This document shows positions 16,831-24,090 of a stretch of 33,419 bases of DNA, piece after piece; positions within the stretch are counted from its first letter, which is position 1; every line of letters begins with the position of its first letter. This stretch comes from an uncultured Holophagaceae bacterium (lineage in GTDB: Bacteria > Acidobacteriota > Holophagae > Holophagales > Holophagaceae). Under the pieces are notes generated by a model. It ran no database searches and was not told the DNA's origin. It worked only from the letters and a program-made list of their open reading frames with translations. The position numbers were made by a program, and so were the translations under genes. The DNA lies in assembly GCA_903840385.1 (NCBI GenBank), contig CAIMFT010000131.1, forward strand, positions 1 to 33,419, written 5' to 3'.

Positions 16831-17703
16831 CTACTCCACCGCAGGGGGCGGGGCTGCGTCTGAGGCCTGCCGATAGACCTCCGACGCCGGCAGGCCAAGG
16901 TGCTTGGCCAGGGGCTTGACCGCCTCCCGGAGGGTCATGCCGCCCTCCCGCGCCGCCGCCAGGAAGGCCTTCGCCCAGTCCGGCAGGTCCTCCCCCTCGA
17001 AGGTCGGCGCCCCCTCCGTGACCACCCGCTTGGCGGCGGCTCCGGCCAGGACCAGCACCATCTCGCCGCGGTCCTCGCGGCCTAGCTGGACCCGCACCTG
17101 GGCAGGGGTGCCCCGGTACCAGGTCTCGTGGAGCTTGGTGAGCTCCCGGCCCAGGGCGATCTCCCGGTCCGGCAGCAGGTCCTCCAGGTCATTCAGGGTC
17201 TCGTGGATCCGGTGGGGGGTTTCGAAGACGACCACCGTCTCCTCCTCCGCACCCAGCCGCTTCAGCATGGTGCGCCGGGGCTCGCCCCGGTTCGGCAGGT
17301 AGCCCTGAAAGCTGAAGGCGTGGCAGGGCAGGCCCGAGGCCACCACCGCGAGCAGCACGGCGGAGGCGCCCGGCAGCACGGTGACCTTGGCGCCGGCGGC
17401 GCGGGCCGCCCGCGCGATCTCGAAGCCCGGGTCGTTGATGCCAGGCATGCCAGCATCGCTGCAGTAGGCCACCGTCCGCCCAGCCGCAAGCTCGAGCGCC
17501 AGCCGCGCGAAGGCTGCCTCGCCCGCGTGGTCGTCGAAGCGCAGGAGAGGCTTGTCCAGCCCCAGGTGCTTCAGCAGCCCCCCTGTGCGCCGGGTGTCCT
17601 CGCAGGCCACCAGGTCCGCCTCGGCCAGCACCTCCTGGGCGCGGACGGTGAGATCGCCGAGGTTCCCGATGGGGGTGGGTACGAGGAGCAGGTGGCCGGT
17701 CAT
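16831..17703 (-). CDS. rsmI: 16S rRNA 2'-O-ribose C1402 methyltransferase RsmI
   Basis: A 290-residue SAM-dependent methyltransferase of the tetrapyrrole-methylase fold. It methylates the ribose of C1402 in the ribosomal P site. Family motifs are clear: LLLVPTPIGNLGDLT at the N-terminus, ACEDTRRTGGLL, YCSDAGMPGINDPG and FVFETPHRI-like VVVFETPHRIHETL. It is a housekeeping gene but here leads directly (3 bp) into hypA-hypB-hypF, tying hydrogenase maturation to a probably constitutive transcript. The 93-bp gap upstream shows no clear promoter. Confidence 0.95.
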   Translation of the reverse strand: MTGHLLLVPTPIGNLGDLTVRAQEVLAEADLVACEDTRRTGGLLKHLGLDKPLLRFDDHAGEAAFARLALELAAGRTVAYCSDAGMPGINDPGFEIARAARAAGAKVTVLPGASAVLLAVVASGLPCHAFSFQGYLPNRGEPRRTMLKRLGAEEETVVVFETPHRIHETLNDLEDLLPDREIALGRELTKLHETWYRGTPAQVRVQLGREDRGEMVLVLAGAAAKRVVTEGAPTFEGEDLPDWAKAFLAAAREGGMTLREAVKPLAKHLGLPASEVYRQASDAAPPPAVE

Positions 17704-17796
17704 GGTGCCCCCAGTCTGGCATCCTCAGCCGGATGGCGTTACCTGCATCCAAGGGTGGCCGGAACAGGAAGCCCCAGAAGCAGAGGCAGAAGCGGC

Positions 17797-18909
17797 TCAC
17801 AGCTGCCCCAGGATAGGGGGTATCCAGGGATGTGGAGGCGTTGGAGCGGTGGGTCCGGGCCGTCGACGAAGGGAGAACCGGGCCGTGGGGATCTCGAACT
17901 CCGGCAGGCTCCAGACCAGGCTTAGCGTGTCCATGCCCATGCTCTCCTTCAGGGCGGCCTCCAGCCGCTCCCGGCAGGAGGCCAGGCCCAGCCCCGTCGG
18001 ACCCGGAATCCAGAGGGTGGCCCCCATGGCCCCGCCCCCCAGCTGGCTCCGCAGGCGGAGCAGGAGCACGTGGGCGATGCTGTGGGGCGTGTGCCGGAAG
18101 ACCACCATGAAGCGGTCCAAGCTCACGCGAAGGAGCAGGTCCCCAGCCCGCACACCCGCGGAAGCACTGCGAATCCGGGCCGGCTCCCGGTCCCTCCGGA
18201 GGGGCACCAGGAACTCCGCGACCACCAGACTCGCAGGCCGGTGGTCGGAGCTCAGCAGCGCCTTCTCCCACACCTCCAGGTAGCGGAGGTTGGGCAGGTC
18301 TGTTTCCGCATCCCGGATGGAGCTGTCCTCCATCACGGCCTGCGTGATGGCCAAGGCATCCTCCAGGCGCAGGATGGACTGCTTCAGGTCCTGCACCTCC
18401 ATGAAGCGACCCAGGAGCAGGGCCACAGCCTCGATGAGCGCCGTGTCCGTGCGCAGCAAGGTGCGGGGGCTTTCAAAGCTGGCAAACAGCAGGGCCCGGA
18501 CCCCCTGTCCATGCCGGAGGGCACAGCCCAGCACCGCGCCGTGGGGAAACCCAGCCGGCAGGCGGCCGCCCACGTGGGGGTTCGTGGCCGTGTTCTCGAC
18601 GGCCAGCACCCGGTCCGGATGTTCCAGCAGCCAGAGGCAGAAGGGCACCACGGGCACCGGCGGAATCTGGTCCGCCTCCTCCGGGTACCACCACCGCGTG
18701 TCCAGGGTGGGGCCGTCGGTCATGACCAGGCAGGTCTGGGTAGCCCCCAGGTGCTGGGCCAGCAGCTCCATGCCATGGCTGAGGAGGTTGGGCTCGGAGG
18801 CCTCTCCCGCATGAAAGAGGCCATGGACCGCAGCCACCAGATGCTTCAGGTTGCGCCCCTCACTCTTCAGGCGCCGGGCATAGCGCTCCAGGCATTTTCG
18901 ATCCACCAT
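17797..18909 (-). CDS. GAF-domain protein with degenerate GGDEF domain
   Basis: A 370-residue cytoplasmic protein. Residues about 25-168 look like a GAF sensor domain. A short helical linker leads into a GGDEF-type fold recognisable by DAETDLPNLRYLEVW (compare the usual D-x-LTGLPNRR) and AGDLLLRVSLDRFMVVF. At the place of the GGDEF signature it reads VSLDRF (262-267), so the catalytic residues for c-di-GMP synthesis are lost. It is probably a non-enzymatic sensor or scaffold, or a very divergent nucleotide-binding protein. The ATG at 18909 follows GGGAGGAG; the open frame continues upstream into the DUF218 gene without homology. Confidence 0.75.
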   Translation of the reverse strand: MVDRKCLERYARRLKSEGRNLKHLVAAVHGLFHAGEASEPNLLSHGMELLAQHLGATQTCLVMTDGPTLDTRWWYPEEADQIPPVPVVPFCLWLLEHPDRVLAVENTATNPHVGGRLPAGFPHGAVLGCALRHGQGVRALLFASFESPRTLLRTDTALIEAVALLLGRFMEVQDLKQSILRLEDALAITQAVMEDSSIRDAETDLPNLRYLEVWEKALLSSDHRPASLVVAEFLVPLRRDREPARIRSASAGVRAGDLLLRVSLDRFMVVFRHTPHSIAHVLLLRLRSQLGGGAMGATLWIPGPTGLGLASCRERLEAALKESMGMDTLSLVWSLPEFEIPTARFSLRRRPGPTAPTPPHPWIPPILGQL

Positions 18910-18959
18910 CGCTCCTCCCAGGTCCGTTTCAATTTCTTCGGCACATCTGGAAGTAGATA

Positions 18960-18989
18960 TGAATACAATATTTACCACCTGTTGGTCAG
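18960..18989 (-). promoter_or_regulatory. Possible sigma70 promoter of the degenerate-GGDEF gene
   Basis: On the minus strand CTGACC (18989-18984) is followed after 18 bp by TATTCA (18965-18960) within a locally AT-rich patch, 51 bp ahead of the start codon. The -35 part overlaps the stop codon of the DUF218 gene. Both boxes are imperfect. Confidence 0.3.
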
Positions 18990-19714
18990 GTGATTCGGGC
19001 CAGGGCTCCGTGAATTTTGAAGAGCCGACAATATCCCAGCCCCACCCAGTACCAGTGCAGGAGGAAGGCCTCCCCTCCAGCACGCAGCCACCACCCGAGC
19101 GACCCTGGGAGTGGAGGGGCCGAGGCGGCGGGACAGCACCGAACAGGGAGGCCAAGGCCCCGGGCCGTGGCCTGGGCCCGAGCCATATGCAGGGGATCCG
19201 AGACCAGCAGGAGGGTCCCCCAGCCTTCCGAGCGCAGCAGCGCCCGCACATGAAAGAGGTTCTCCACGGTGTGCTGGCTGGCGGCCTCGAGGTGGATCGC
19301 CTCGGCGGGAGTCCCATGGGCCACCAGCCAGGCCCGGCCGGCCTCGGCCTCGGTCCGAACGGCCCGCCCGGTGGTGCCGCCGGCCACCAGGATGCGGGGG
19401 GCCAGCCCCTGGCGCCAGAGCAGGGCGGCGTGGGCCAAGCGGGCCTGAAACACCGCGGTGGGGTTCCCCTCGTCCAGCTGGCGACCCAGCACCAGGATGG
19501 CGTCCCCGGGAGCGGCTTCGTCCCGGCGCGCCTGGCGCAAGACCCTGGCCAGGGCCCACAGCCAGGGCACTCCCAGCAGGACCAGGGCGGACGAGAGGGC
19601 GAGGGCCAGGGTGGCAGCTCCCCCTGGCCCCAGCTTCTGCAGAAACGTGGCCTGGGGGGGCGCGGTGTAGACGCTGCCTGGACCTGCCCCCATGCCCTTC
19701 TCCAACGGTGTCAT
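18986..19714 (-). CDS. DUF218 (YdcF/ElyC/SanA-like) membrane-anchored protein
   Basis: A 242-residue protein with one N-terminal membrane segment (about 30-55) followed by a DUF218 domain. Typical motifs are DAILVLGRQLDEGNPT, RILVAGGTTGRAVRTEAEAG, ASQHTVENLFHVRALL and LLLVSDPLHMARA. Family members in E. coli influence envelope integrity and peptidoglycan or lipid-carrier metabolism; the precise reaction is not settled. The ATG at 19714 has its GGAG only three bases away. A second ATG at 19693 with a better spaced GGAGAAGG may be the real start. It lies 39 bp after the second porin gene and could be cotranscribed with it. Confidence 0.82.
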   Translation of the reverse strand: MTPLEKGMGAGPGSVYTAPPQATFLQKLGPGGAATLALALSSALVLLGVPWLWALARVLRQARRDEAAPGDAILVLGRQLDEGNPTAVFQARLAHAALLWRQGLAPRILVAGGTTGRAVRTEAEAGRAWLVAHGTPAEAIHLEAASQHTVENLFHVRALLRSEGWGTLLLVSDPLHMARAQATARGLGLPVRCCPAASAPPLPGSLGWWLRAGGEAFLLHWYWVGLGYCRLFKIHGALARIT

Positions 19715-19753
19715 CGGCTCCGTTGTAGCACCTTCCAGGCGCCACGGGCTCGG

Positions 19754-20455
19754 CTAGAAGGCCTTGCTCACCGTGAAGGTCACGCGGTTCCCGCCGATGT
19801 TGCGGCCCAGGGCGTTGGTGTAGACCGCGTCCTTGGTGTCGGCCTTGGTGCCGGCCAGGGCGAAGGTGTAGCCCTTCAGCTCCTTGGCGATACCCAGCTT
19901 GGTGTCCGTGTAGTCGAGGGGGCTGTTGCCGGTTCCTGTGTAGGTGGTCTTGCCGGCGTGGGCCAGCACGGTCCAGCCACTCTCCCCCAAGGGATAGGCC
20001 ACGCTTAGATCGAGGTAGCTGGAGCCATCCGCCTTGGCGACGCCGAAGCTCCCGGCGCTGAGCACCTTGGAGTACTTGAGGCTCGCCCAGGCGTAGCTGA
20101 GGCCCAGGTAGCCCTCGGTGGTGCTGGGGCTGGTCATGGCGACGTGGGAGTAGTCGCCAGGGTAGAGGTAGCGGTAGGCGCCGATGTCCAAGGTCCAGTC
20201 CTTGGCGAAGCCCCACTTGTAGCCACCGAAGACATCCACCTCAACGCCAGCGGACAGCGGCCCGACACCCGCGTCGGTGAGCCAGGAGATGTTGCTGGCG
20301 GCGAGGCTGAGATACCAACCATCGGCGTGAGCCAGATCGATCTCAGCCTGCACGGTGGGCTTGCCATCGGTCTGCGTGAGGCCGCGGAAGATGTACTGCG
20401 AGCCCAGCGTGGCCGAGCCCGTCACCGCAAAGCCCAGGAGGGCGGGTGGGGCGGG
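19754..20455. repeat. Long direct repeat, copy 2 of the porin barrel region
   Basis: Partner of the 22817-23518 repeat, same length and orientation, about 2.4 kb apart. Differences are scattered single bases, so it is a real paralogue rather than a duplicated assembly segment. Confidence 0.85.
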
Positions 20456-20518
20456 CGGCTCTGCCAGCAGGGGCAAGCCCAGGGGGGCCAGGAGGGTCAG
20501 GAGCAAGGGAGTGCGCAT
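19754..20518 (-). CDS. TorF-family putative porin, distal copy
   Basis: A 254-residue outer-membrane protein of the TorF/Gcw_chp family. It has a signal peptide (about 1-19), a short Pro/Ala linker, and alternating beta strands ending in the C-terminal aromatic residue (VSKAF) expected for outer-membrane insertion. The TGSATLGSQYIFRGLTQTDG start of the barrel is typical of the family. Such proteins often sit beside ammonium transporter genes and are thought to be small-solute channels; the substrate is unproven. About 96% of the mature residues are identical to the proximal copy at 22817-23614 (nine differences), while the signal peptides differ. It lies 176 bp downstream of glnK. Confidence 0.88.
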   Translation of the reverse strand: MRTPLLLTLLAPLGLPLLAEPPAPPALLGFAVTGSATLGSQYIFRGLTQTDGKPTVQAEIDLAHADGWYLSLAASNISWLTDAGVGPLSAGVEVDVFGGYKWGFAKDWTLDIGAYRYLYPGDYSHVAMTSPSTTEGYLGLSYAWASLKYSKVLSAGSFGVAKADGSSYLDLSVAYPLGESGWTVLAHAGKTTYTGTGNSPLDYTDTKLGIAKELKGYTFALAGTKADTKDAVYTNALGRNIGGNRVTFTVSKAF

Positions 20519-20590
20519 GGAGACTCCAGCGTCTGGGCCAGACCTGGGCAGAGGTTCCGCCAGTCAGGCGACCCGAAGGGGCCTTTTCGC

Positions 20591-20663
20591 CTCGGCGCAG
20601 CACGTCCATAAGTCTGGACGCCAGAAGGACGCGGAAGGCGCCGAGCGCACCTGCCGCGTCCTT
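20591..20663. other. Interlocking inverted repeats between glnK and the distal porin gene
   Basis: CTCGGCGC (20591-20598) pairs with GCGCCGAG (20638-20645) and encloses a small hairpin (CGTCCA/TGGACG, 20603-20620). AAGGACGCGG (20625-20634) pairs with CCGCGTCCTT (20654-20663). The second pair straddles an arm of the first, so in RNA they would be mutually exclusive or form a pseudoknot. No U-run follows, so it is not a standard terminator. Confidence 0.5.
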
Positions 20664-20694
20664 TCGGTTTCCGGGGAACCCCAGGGGGGGAACC

Positions 20695-21048
20695 TCAGGG
20701 CCCGATGGCGTCTCCTCCCTGCTGTCCCGTGCGGACCCGGAAGCAGTCCTCGAGGTTCAGGACGAACACCTTGCCATCCCCCAGCTGACTGGGTTCAGAC
20801 TTGGCGGCCGTCATGATGGCCTCCACGGCAGGTCGGACAAACTCTTCGTTCACGGCGATCTCCAGCTTCACCTTGGGCAGCAGGCGGATCTGGCCGATCT
20901 TGTTGCCCCGGAACTGCTCGGCGTAACCCCTCTGGGTGCCGCAGCCCCGGACATCCGACACGGTCATCAGATGGATGTCCTGGGCGACCAGGGCGGACTG
21001 GACGGCTTCAAACCGCTCAGGCCGGATGATGGCGATGATCATTTTCAT
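20695..21048 (-). CDS. glnK: PII nitrogen-regulatory protein (GlnK-type) lacking the modification tyrosine
   Basis: A 117-residue PII signal protein, 48 bp downstream of amtB as usual for glnK-amtB pairs. It would bind ATP/ADP and 2-oxoglutarate and plug the AmtB trimer with its T-loop. The core motifs are present: GCGTQRGYAE, LLPKVKLEI and the C-terminal GDGKVFV and RVRTG. In the T-loop the usual ELYRGAEY reads EQFRGNKI, so the tyrosines at positions 46 and 51, including the uridylylation site Tyr51, are replaced by Phe46 and Ile51. Ser49 is Asn49. Control by uridylylation or the known serine phosphorylation is therefore unlikely. A GAGGAG site precedes the ATG. Confidence 0.92.
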   Translation of the reverse strand: MKMIIAIIRPERFEAVQSALVAQDIHLMTVSDVRGCGTQRGYAEQFRGNKIGQIRLLPKVKLEIAVNEEFVRPAVEAIMTAAKSEPSQLGDGKVFVLNLEDCFRVRTGQQGGDAIGP

Positions 21049-21096
21049 AGTGGACTCCTCTTGCGAACGGTTGGGCAGGTCGGGCTCATGATGCGC

Positions 21097-22770
21097 TCAC
21101 TTCTTGGCGGTGGGAGGAACGGTGATGGGAGCGCCAGCCGGGGCCGCCAGGGCGGAGATGACGTACTCGGGGTAGGCCGAGATGCCGTGCTCGTGGATGT
21201 CCATGCCGTCCAGCTCACCCACCTTGGAGAGGCGGAGCAGGCCAAAGGCATCGATGGCATACATCACCGCCAGGGAGACCCCGAGGGTGGCGACGGTGAC
21301 GATGGCGCTGCCGATCAGCTGGGCTTTGAGCACCTGGCTGCCGCCGCCGTAGAAGAGGCCCGTCAGCTTGCTGGTGAGGTCGGGGCTGATGGGGTCGCTC
21401 CCGATGGCAGAGAACTGACCGCTGGCGAAGAGCCCCAGGGAGATGGTGCCCCAGATGCCGTTGACCATGTGCACCGGCACAGCGCCGATGGGATCGTCAA
21501 TGCGGAGGTACTCGAGCATGTCCACGGCCAGGATCACCAGGACACCGGCGATGGCACCGATCATCACCGAACCGAAGGGAGACACCCAGTAGCAGGGGGC
21601 GGTGATGGCCACCAGGCCGGCCAGGAAGCCGTTGGTGATGGAGCCCGGATCCCACTTGCCGGTGCGGAAGTAGATGTAGAACACGGCGGTGAGGGCGGCG
21701 GCGCAGGCAGCCAGGGTGGTGTTGGCGGAGACGCGGCCGATGCCTTCGAAGTCCATGGCGGAGAGGGTACTGCCGGGGTTGAAGCCATACCAGCCGAACC
21801 AGAGGAGCAGGCCGCCGCACACGGCGATGGTGAGGTCGTGAGGCGTCATGGGGCCGCCGCCGTCCCGCTTGAACTTGCGGCCGATGCGGGGGCCGAGGAC
21901 GATGGCGCCCGCCAGGGCCACGGCGCCGCCGATGGTGTGGACCACGGTGGAGCCGGCGAAGTCATGGAAGTTCATGCCCAGGCCGGGGAGGAACTTGCCG
22001 GCGCTGCCCATGGTGGCCAGGAAGCCATCGGGGCCCCAGGCCCAGTGGCCGATGATGGGGTAGATGAAGCCGGAGACGCAGAAGCTGTAGAGGATGTCAC
22101 CGATGAAGTCGGTGCGGCCGATCATGGCGCCGGAGGTGATGGTGGAGCAGGTGTCAGCGAAGGCGAACTGGAAGATCCAGTGAGCCAGCAGGGCCACGCC
22201 GGTGGTCCCATAGGTGGCGGGCACGCCCTTGAGGAAGAACCAGTGGTAGCCGATGAAGCCGTTGCCCTCGCTGAACATGAAGGCGTAGCCCCAGGCCCAG
22301 AAGAGGATGCCGCAGAGGGCCGTGTCAAACACGCACTCCACCAGGACGTTGACCGTTTCCCGGGAGCGGCAGAAGCCAGCTTCCAGCATCACGAAGCCCA
22401 CCTGCATGGCGAAGACCAGAAAGGCTGCGATCAGGGTCCACATGGTGTTCAGGGGATTGATGATGTCCTTGGCGAGCACCACAGGAGCGGCGGGGGCCGG
22501 GGCAGCGGCAGGTGCTGCAGCTGCGGGGGCGACGTCGGCAGTGGCGACCACGGCCGGGGTGGGCGCCGGGGTGTCTGCGTGGGCCGGGGTGCCGTTGAGC
22601 AGCATGGGGATGAGGATGACCATGGCCAGGATGGCCACGATGCCCAGGCTCTTGCCGGCGGCCATGAGCAGGCCGTAGCGGCGCCACTCGGGGTCCTTCA
22701 TGCGCTCGCGGAGCCGGGAGAGCTTCTGCGGGTAGGTGAGCTTCTCGGTGGTGCAGGAAGTGCTTGCCAT
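21097..22770 (-). CDS. amtB: Ammonium transporter AmtB with N-terminal extension
   Basis: A 557-residue Amt/Rh channel. The conserved core runs from about residue 105 (INPLNTMWTLIAAFLVF) with eleven hydrophobic segments. The pore histidines are recognisable in DFAGSTVVHTIGG and VPVHMVNGIWG, and the preceding aspartate is kept. The N-terminus is unusual: about 35 polar, basic residues, one hydrophobic segment (GIVAILAMVILIPMLL), a possible signal-peptidase site after AHA, then an Ala/Pro linker of about 35 residues. I chose the ATG at 22770 because GGAG lies five bases upstream; the ATG at 22782 has no ribosome site. It lies between the proximal porin and glnK in the nitrogen operon. Confidence 0.93.
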   Translation of the reverse strand: MASTSCTTEKLTYPQKLSRLRERMKDPEWRRYGLLMAAGKSLGIVAILAMVILIPMLLNGTPAHADTPAPTPAVVATADVAPAAAAPAAAPAPAAPVVLAKDIINPLNTMWTLIAAFLVFAMQVGFVMLEAGFCRSRETVNVLVECVFDTALCGILFWAWGYAFMFSEGNGFIGYHWFFLKGVPATYGTTGVALLAHWIFQFAFADTCSTITSGAMIGRTDFIGDILYSFCVSGFIYPIIGHWAWGPDGFLATMGSAGKFLPGLGMNFHDFAGSTVVHTIGGAVALAGAIVLGPRIGRKFKRDGGGPMTPHDLTIAVCGGLLLWFGWYGFNPGSTLSAMDFEGIGRVSANTTLAACAAALTAVFYIYFRTGKWDPGSITNGFLAGLVAITAPCYWVSPFGSVMIGAIAGVLVILAVDMLEYLRIDDPIGAVPVHMVNGIWGTISLGLFASGQFSAIGSDPISPDLTSKLTGLFYGGGSQVLKAQLIGSAIVTVATLGVSLAVMYAIDAFGLLRLSKVGELDGMDIHEHGISAYPEYVISALAAPAGAPITVPPTAKK

Positions 22771-22816
22771 TGCTGACTCCATGGAGTGGGTAATGGGAAC
22801 GAGGGGCGGTTTGGAA

Positions 22817-23518
22817 TCAGAAGGTCTTGGCGACGGTCAAGGTCACGCGGTTGCCGCCGATGTTGCGGCCCAGGGCATTGGTGTAGACCGCGTCCTTGGT
22901 GTCGGCCTTGGTGCCAGCCAGGGCGAAGGTGTAGCCCTTCAGCTCCTTGGCGATGCCCAGCTTGGTGTCCGTGTAGTCGAGGGGGCTGTTGCCCGTGCCG
23001 ACGTAGGTGGTCTTGCCGGCGTGGGCCAGCACGGTCCAGCCACTCTCGCCCAGGGGGTAGGCCAGGCTCAGATCGAGGTAGCTGGAGCCATCGGCCTTGG
23101 CGACGCCGAAGTTTCCGGCGCTGAGCACCTTGGAGTACTTGAGGCTCGCCCAGGCGTAGCTGAGGCCCAGGTAGCCCTCGGTGGTGCTGGGGCTGGTCAT
23201 GGAGACGTGGGAGTAGTCGCCAGGGTAGAGGTAGCGGTAGGCGCCGATGTCCAAGGTCCAGTCCTTGGCGAAGCCCCACTTGTAGCCACCGAAGACATCC
23301 ACCTCAACACCGGCGGACATGGGTCCGACACCCGCGTCGGTGAGCCAGGAGATGTTGCTGGCGGCGAGGCTCAGGTACCAGCCATCGGCATGAGCCAGGT
23401 CGATCTCAGCCTGCACGGTGGGCTTGCCATCCGTCTGGGTGAGGCCGCGGAAGATGTACTGGGAGCCCAGGGTGGTCGAGCCCGTCACCGCAAAGCCCAG
23501 GAGGGCGGGCGGTGCGGG
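22817..23518. repeat. Long direct repeat, copy 1 of the porin barrel region
   Basis: About 702 bp covering the mature porin coding sequence is closely repeated at 19754-20455 in the same orientation. The two copies flank amtB-glnK. Similarity stops sharply inside the signal-peptide/linker region at one end and at the stop codon at the other. Confidence 0.85.
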
Positions 23519-23614
23519 CGGAGCCGGCGGTGCTGGAGCAGCCGGAGCCGGCGTCTGTGCCGACAGGGTGGAGCCCAATAGGGCCAGGGTGGCGAGCAGG
23601 GGTTTGATGCGCAT
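22817..23614 (-). CDS. TorF-family putative porin, proximal copy
   Basis: A 265-residue outer-membrane porin-like protein, the near twin of the distal copy. A signal peptide (about 1-19, ending LSA) is followed by a longer Pro/Ala linker of roughly 18 residues and then the barrel beginning FAVTGSTTLGSQYIFRG. It ends in an aromatic residue (VAKTF). The ATG follows GAGG. It stands 46 bp before amtB and 48 bp after the small secreted peptide gene, so it is probably the second gene of the sigma54-controlled operon. It would move a small solute, perhaps ammonium or amines, across the outer membrane; this is inferred from context only. Confidence 0.88.
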   Translation of the reverse strand: MRIKPLLATLALLGSTLSAQTPAPAAPAPPAPPAPPALLGFAVTGSTTLGSQYIFRGLTQTDGKPTVQAEIDLAHADGWYLSLAASNISWLTDAGVGPMSAGVEVDVFGGYKWGFAKDWTLDIGAYRYLYPGDYSHVSMTSPSTTEGYLGLSYAWASLKYSKVLSAGNFGVAKADGSSYLDLSLAYPLGESGWTVLAHAGKTTYVGTGNSPLDYTDTKLGIAKELKGYTFALAGTKADTKDAVYTNALGRNIGGNRVTLTVAKTF

Positions 23615-23662
23615 GAAAACCTCGAATGGGGGGGGAGGGATGAATGAACGTGGGCGAGTGGT

Positions 23663-23821
23663 TTAGCGCTGGGACAGGAGGGCCTGCCCCTGAATCTGGG
23701 AAGGGCCCTGCAGATCGGTCACGGGATTCCCGCAGCTGGGCTCGGCAGCAAAGACGAGCGAGGACAGGGCCACAAGGGCCACTGCCACAGCGAGGGAACG
23801 GGTCAGGGTCCGCCGGTTCAT
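23663..23821 (-). CDS. Small secreted peptide (52 residues), first gene of the nitrogen operon
   Basis: A short gene with a strong ribosome site (AAGGAG, seven bases before the ATG). The product starts MNRRTLTRSLAVAVALVALS and continues to LVFA, a textbook signal peptide with a cleavage site after VFA. About 27 mature residues would remain (beginning AEPSCGNPVTDLQG), with a single cysteine and several glutamines. No family is recognised. It is the first gene after the predicted sigma54 promoter and stands 48 bp before the proximal porin gene, which suggests a role in ammonium uptake or in the envelope. It could also be a leader peptide whose translation matters more than its product. Confidence 0.65.
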   Translation of the reverse strand: MNRRTLTRSLAVAVALVALSSLVFAAEPSCGNPVTDLQGPSQIQGQALLSQR

Positions 23822-23905
23822 GGGTGTCTCCTTCCTAATGTCCGGGGAGGGAAGATCCGGGGGCGTCTCGCCTGGTCCGGCTCCCGGTCCTCCCGGGCTG
23901 TCATC

Positions 23906-23926
23906 AGGGGCCGGCCATCGGCCCCT
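23906..23926 (-). other. Hairpin in the 5' leader of the nitrogen operon
   Basis: An 8-bp GC-rich stem (AGGGGCCG with its complement) around a 5-base loop. It begins about four bases after the predicted sigma54 transcription start, so the transcript would start with a stable stem. It may protect the 5' end. No U-run follows. Confidence 0.5.
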
Positions 23927-23940
23927 CCCGCTCTTTCCAG

Positions 23941-23956
23941 AGCAGGGGCCGTGCCA
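23941..23956 (-). promoter_or_regulatory. Predicted sigma54 (-24/-12) promoter of the peptide-porin-amtB-glnK-porin operon
   Basis: On the minus strand the sequence TGGCACGGCCCCTGCT matches the sigma54 consensus TGGCACG-N4-TTGC(A/T) at all positions except one T (C here), with the GG and GC doublets at the exact required spacing. The start of transcription would be near 23930, about 110 bp before the small peptide gene. The next gene upstream encodes a sigma54 activator, and paired palindromes lie about 123 and 153 bp upstream, as expected for enhancer sites. Confidence 0.78.
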
Positions 23957-24046
23957 GCCTTCATCGGAGCTCGGTCTCTTAAATTTATTAATTGATATTA
24001 TTTGTTTTATCCATTAAATGCTTGAATCATCGCCCAGATTCAATGC

Positions 24047-24090
24047 AAACATTTTTGTAGATAAATCCATGTCTTACGACAATTTTGTAA
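24047..24090. promoter_or_regulatory. Paired palindromic sites upstream of the sigma54 promoter (predicted enhancer)
   Basis: Two sites resemble TTACAATTTTGTAA: 24077-24090 (12 of 14 match, within the last codons of the activator gene) and 24047-24060 (10 of 14). Their centres are 30 bp apart, the same spacing as the perfect pair in front of the activator gene. They lie about 123 and 153 bp upstream of the predicted start, a normal enhancer distance. Confidence 0.6.

Noticed and set aside
17190-18271. Open frame of 360 codons crossing rsmI and the GAF/GGDEF-like gene
   Set aside because: Alternative frame of two real genes; Pro/Arg/Gly-rich and without homology.
19754-23614. Porin duplication as an assembly artefact
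   Set aside because: Signal peptides differ completely and substitutions are spread through the barrel region, so the copies are genuine.
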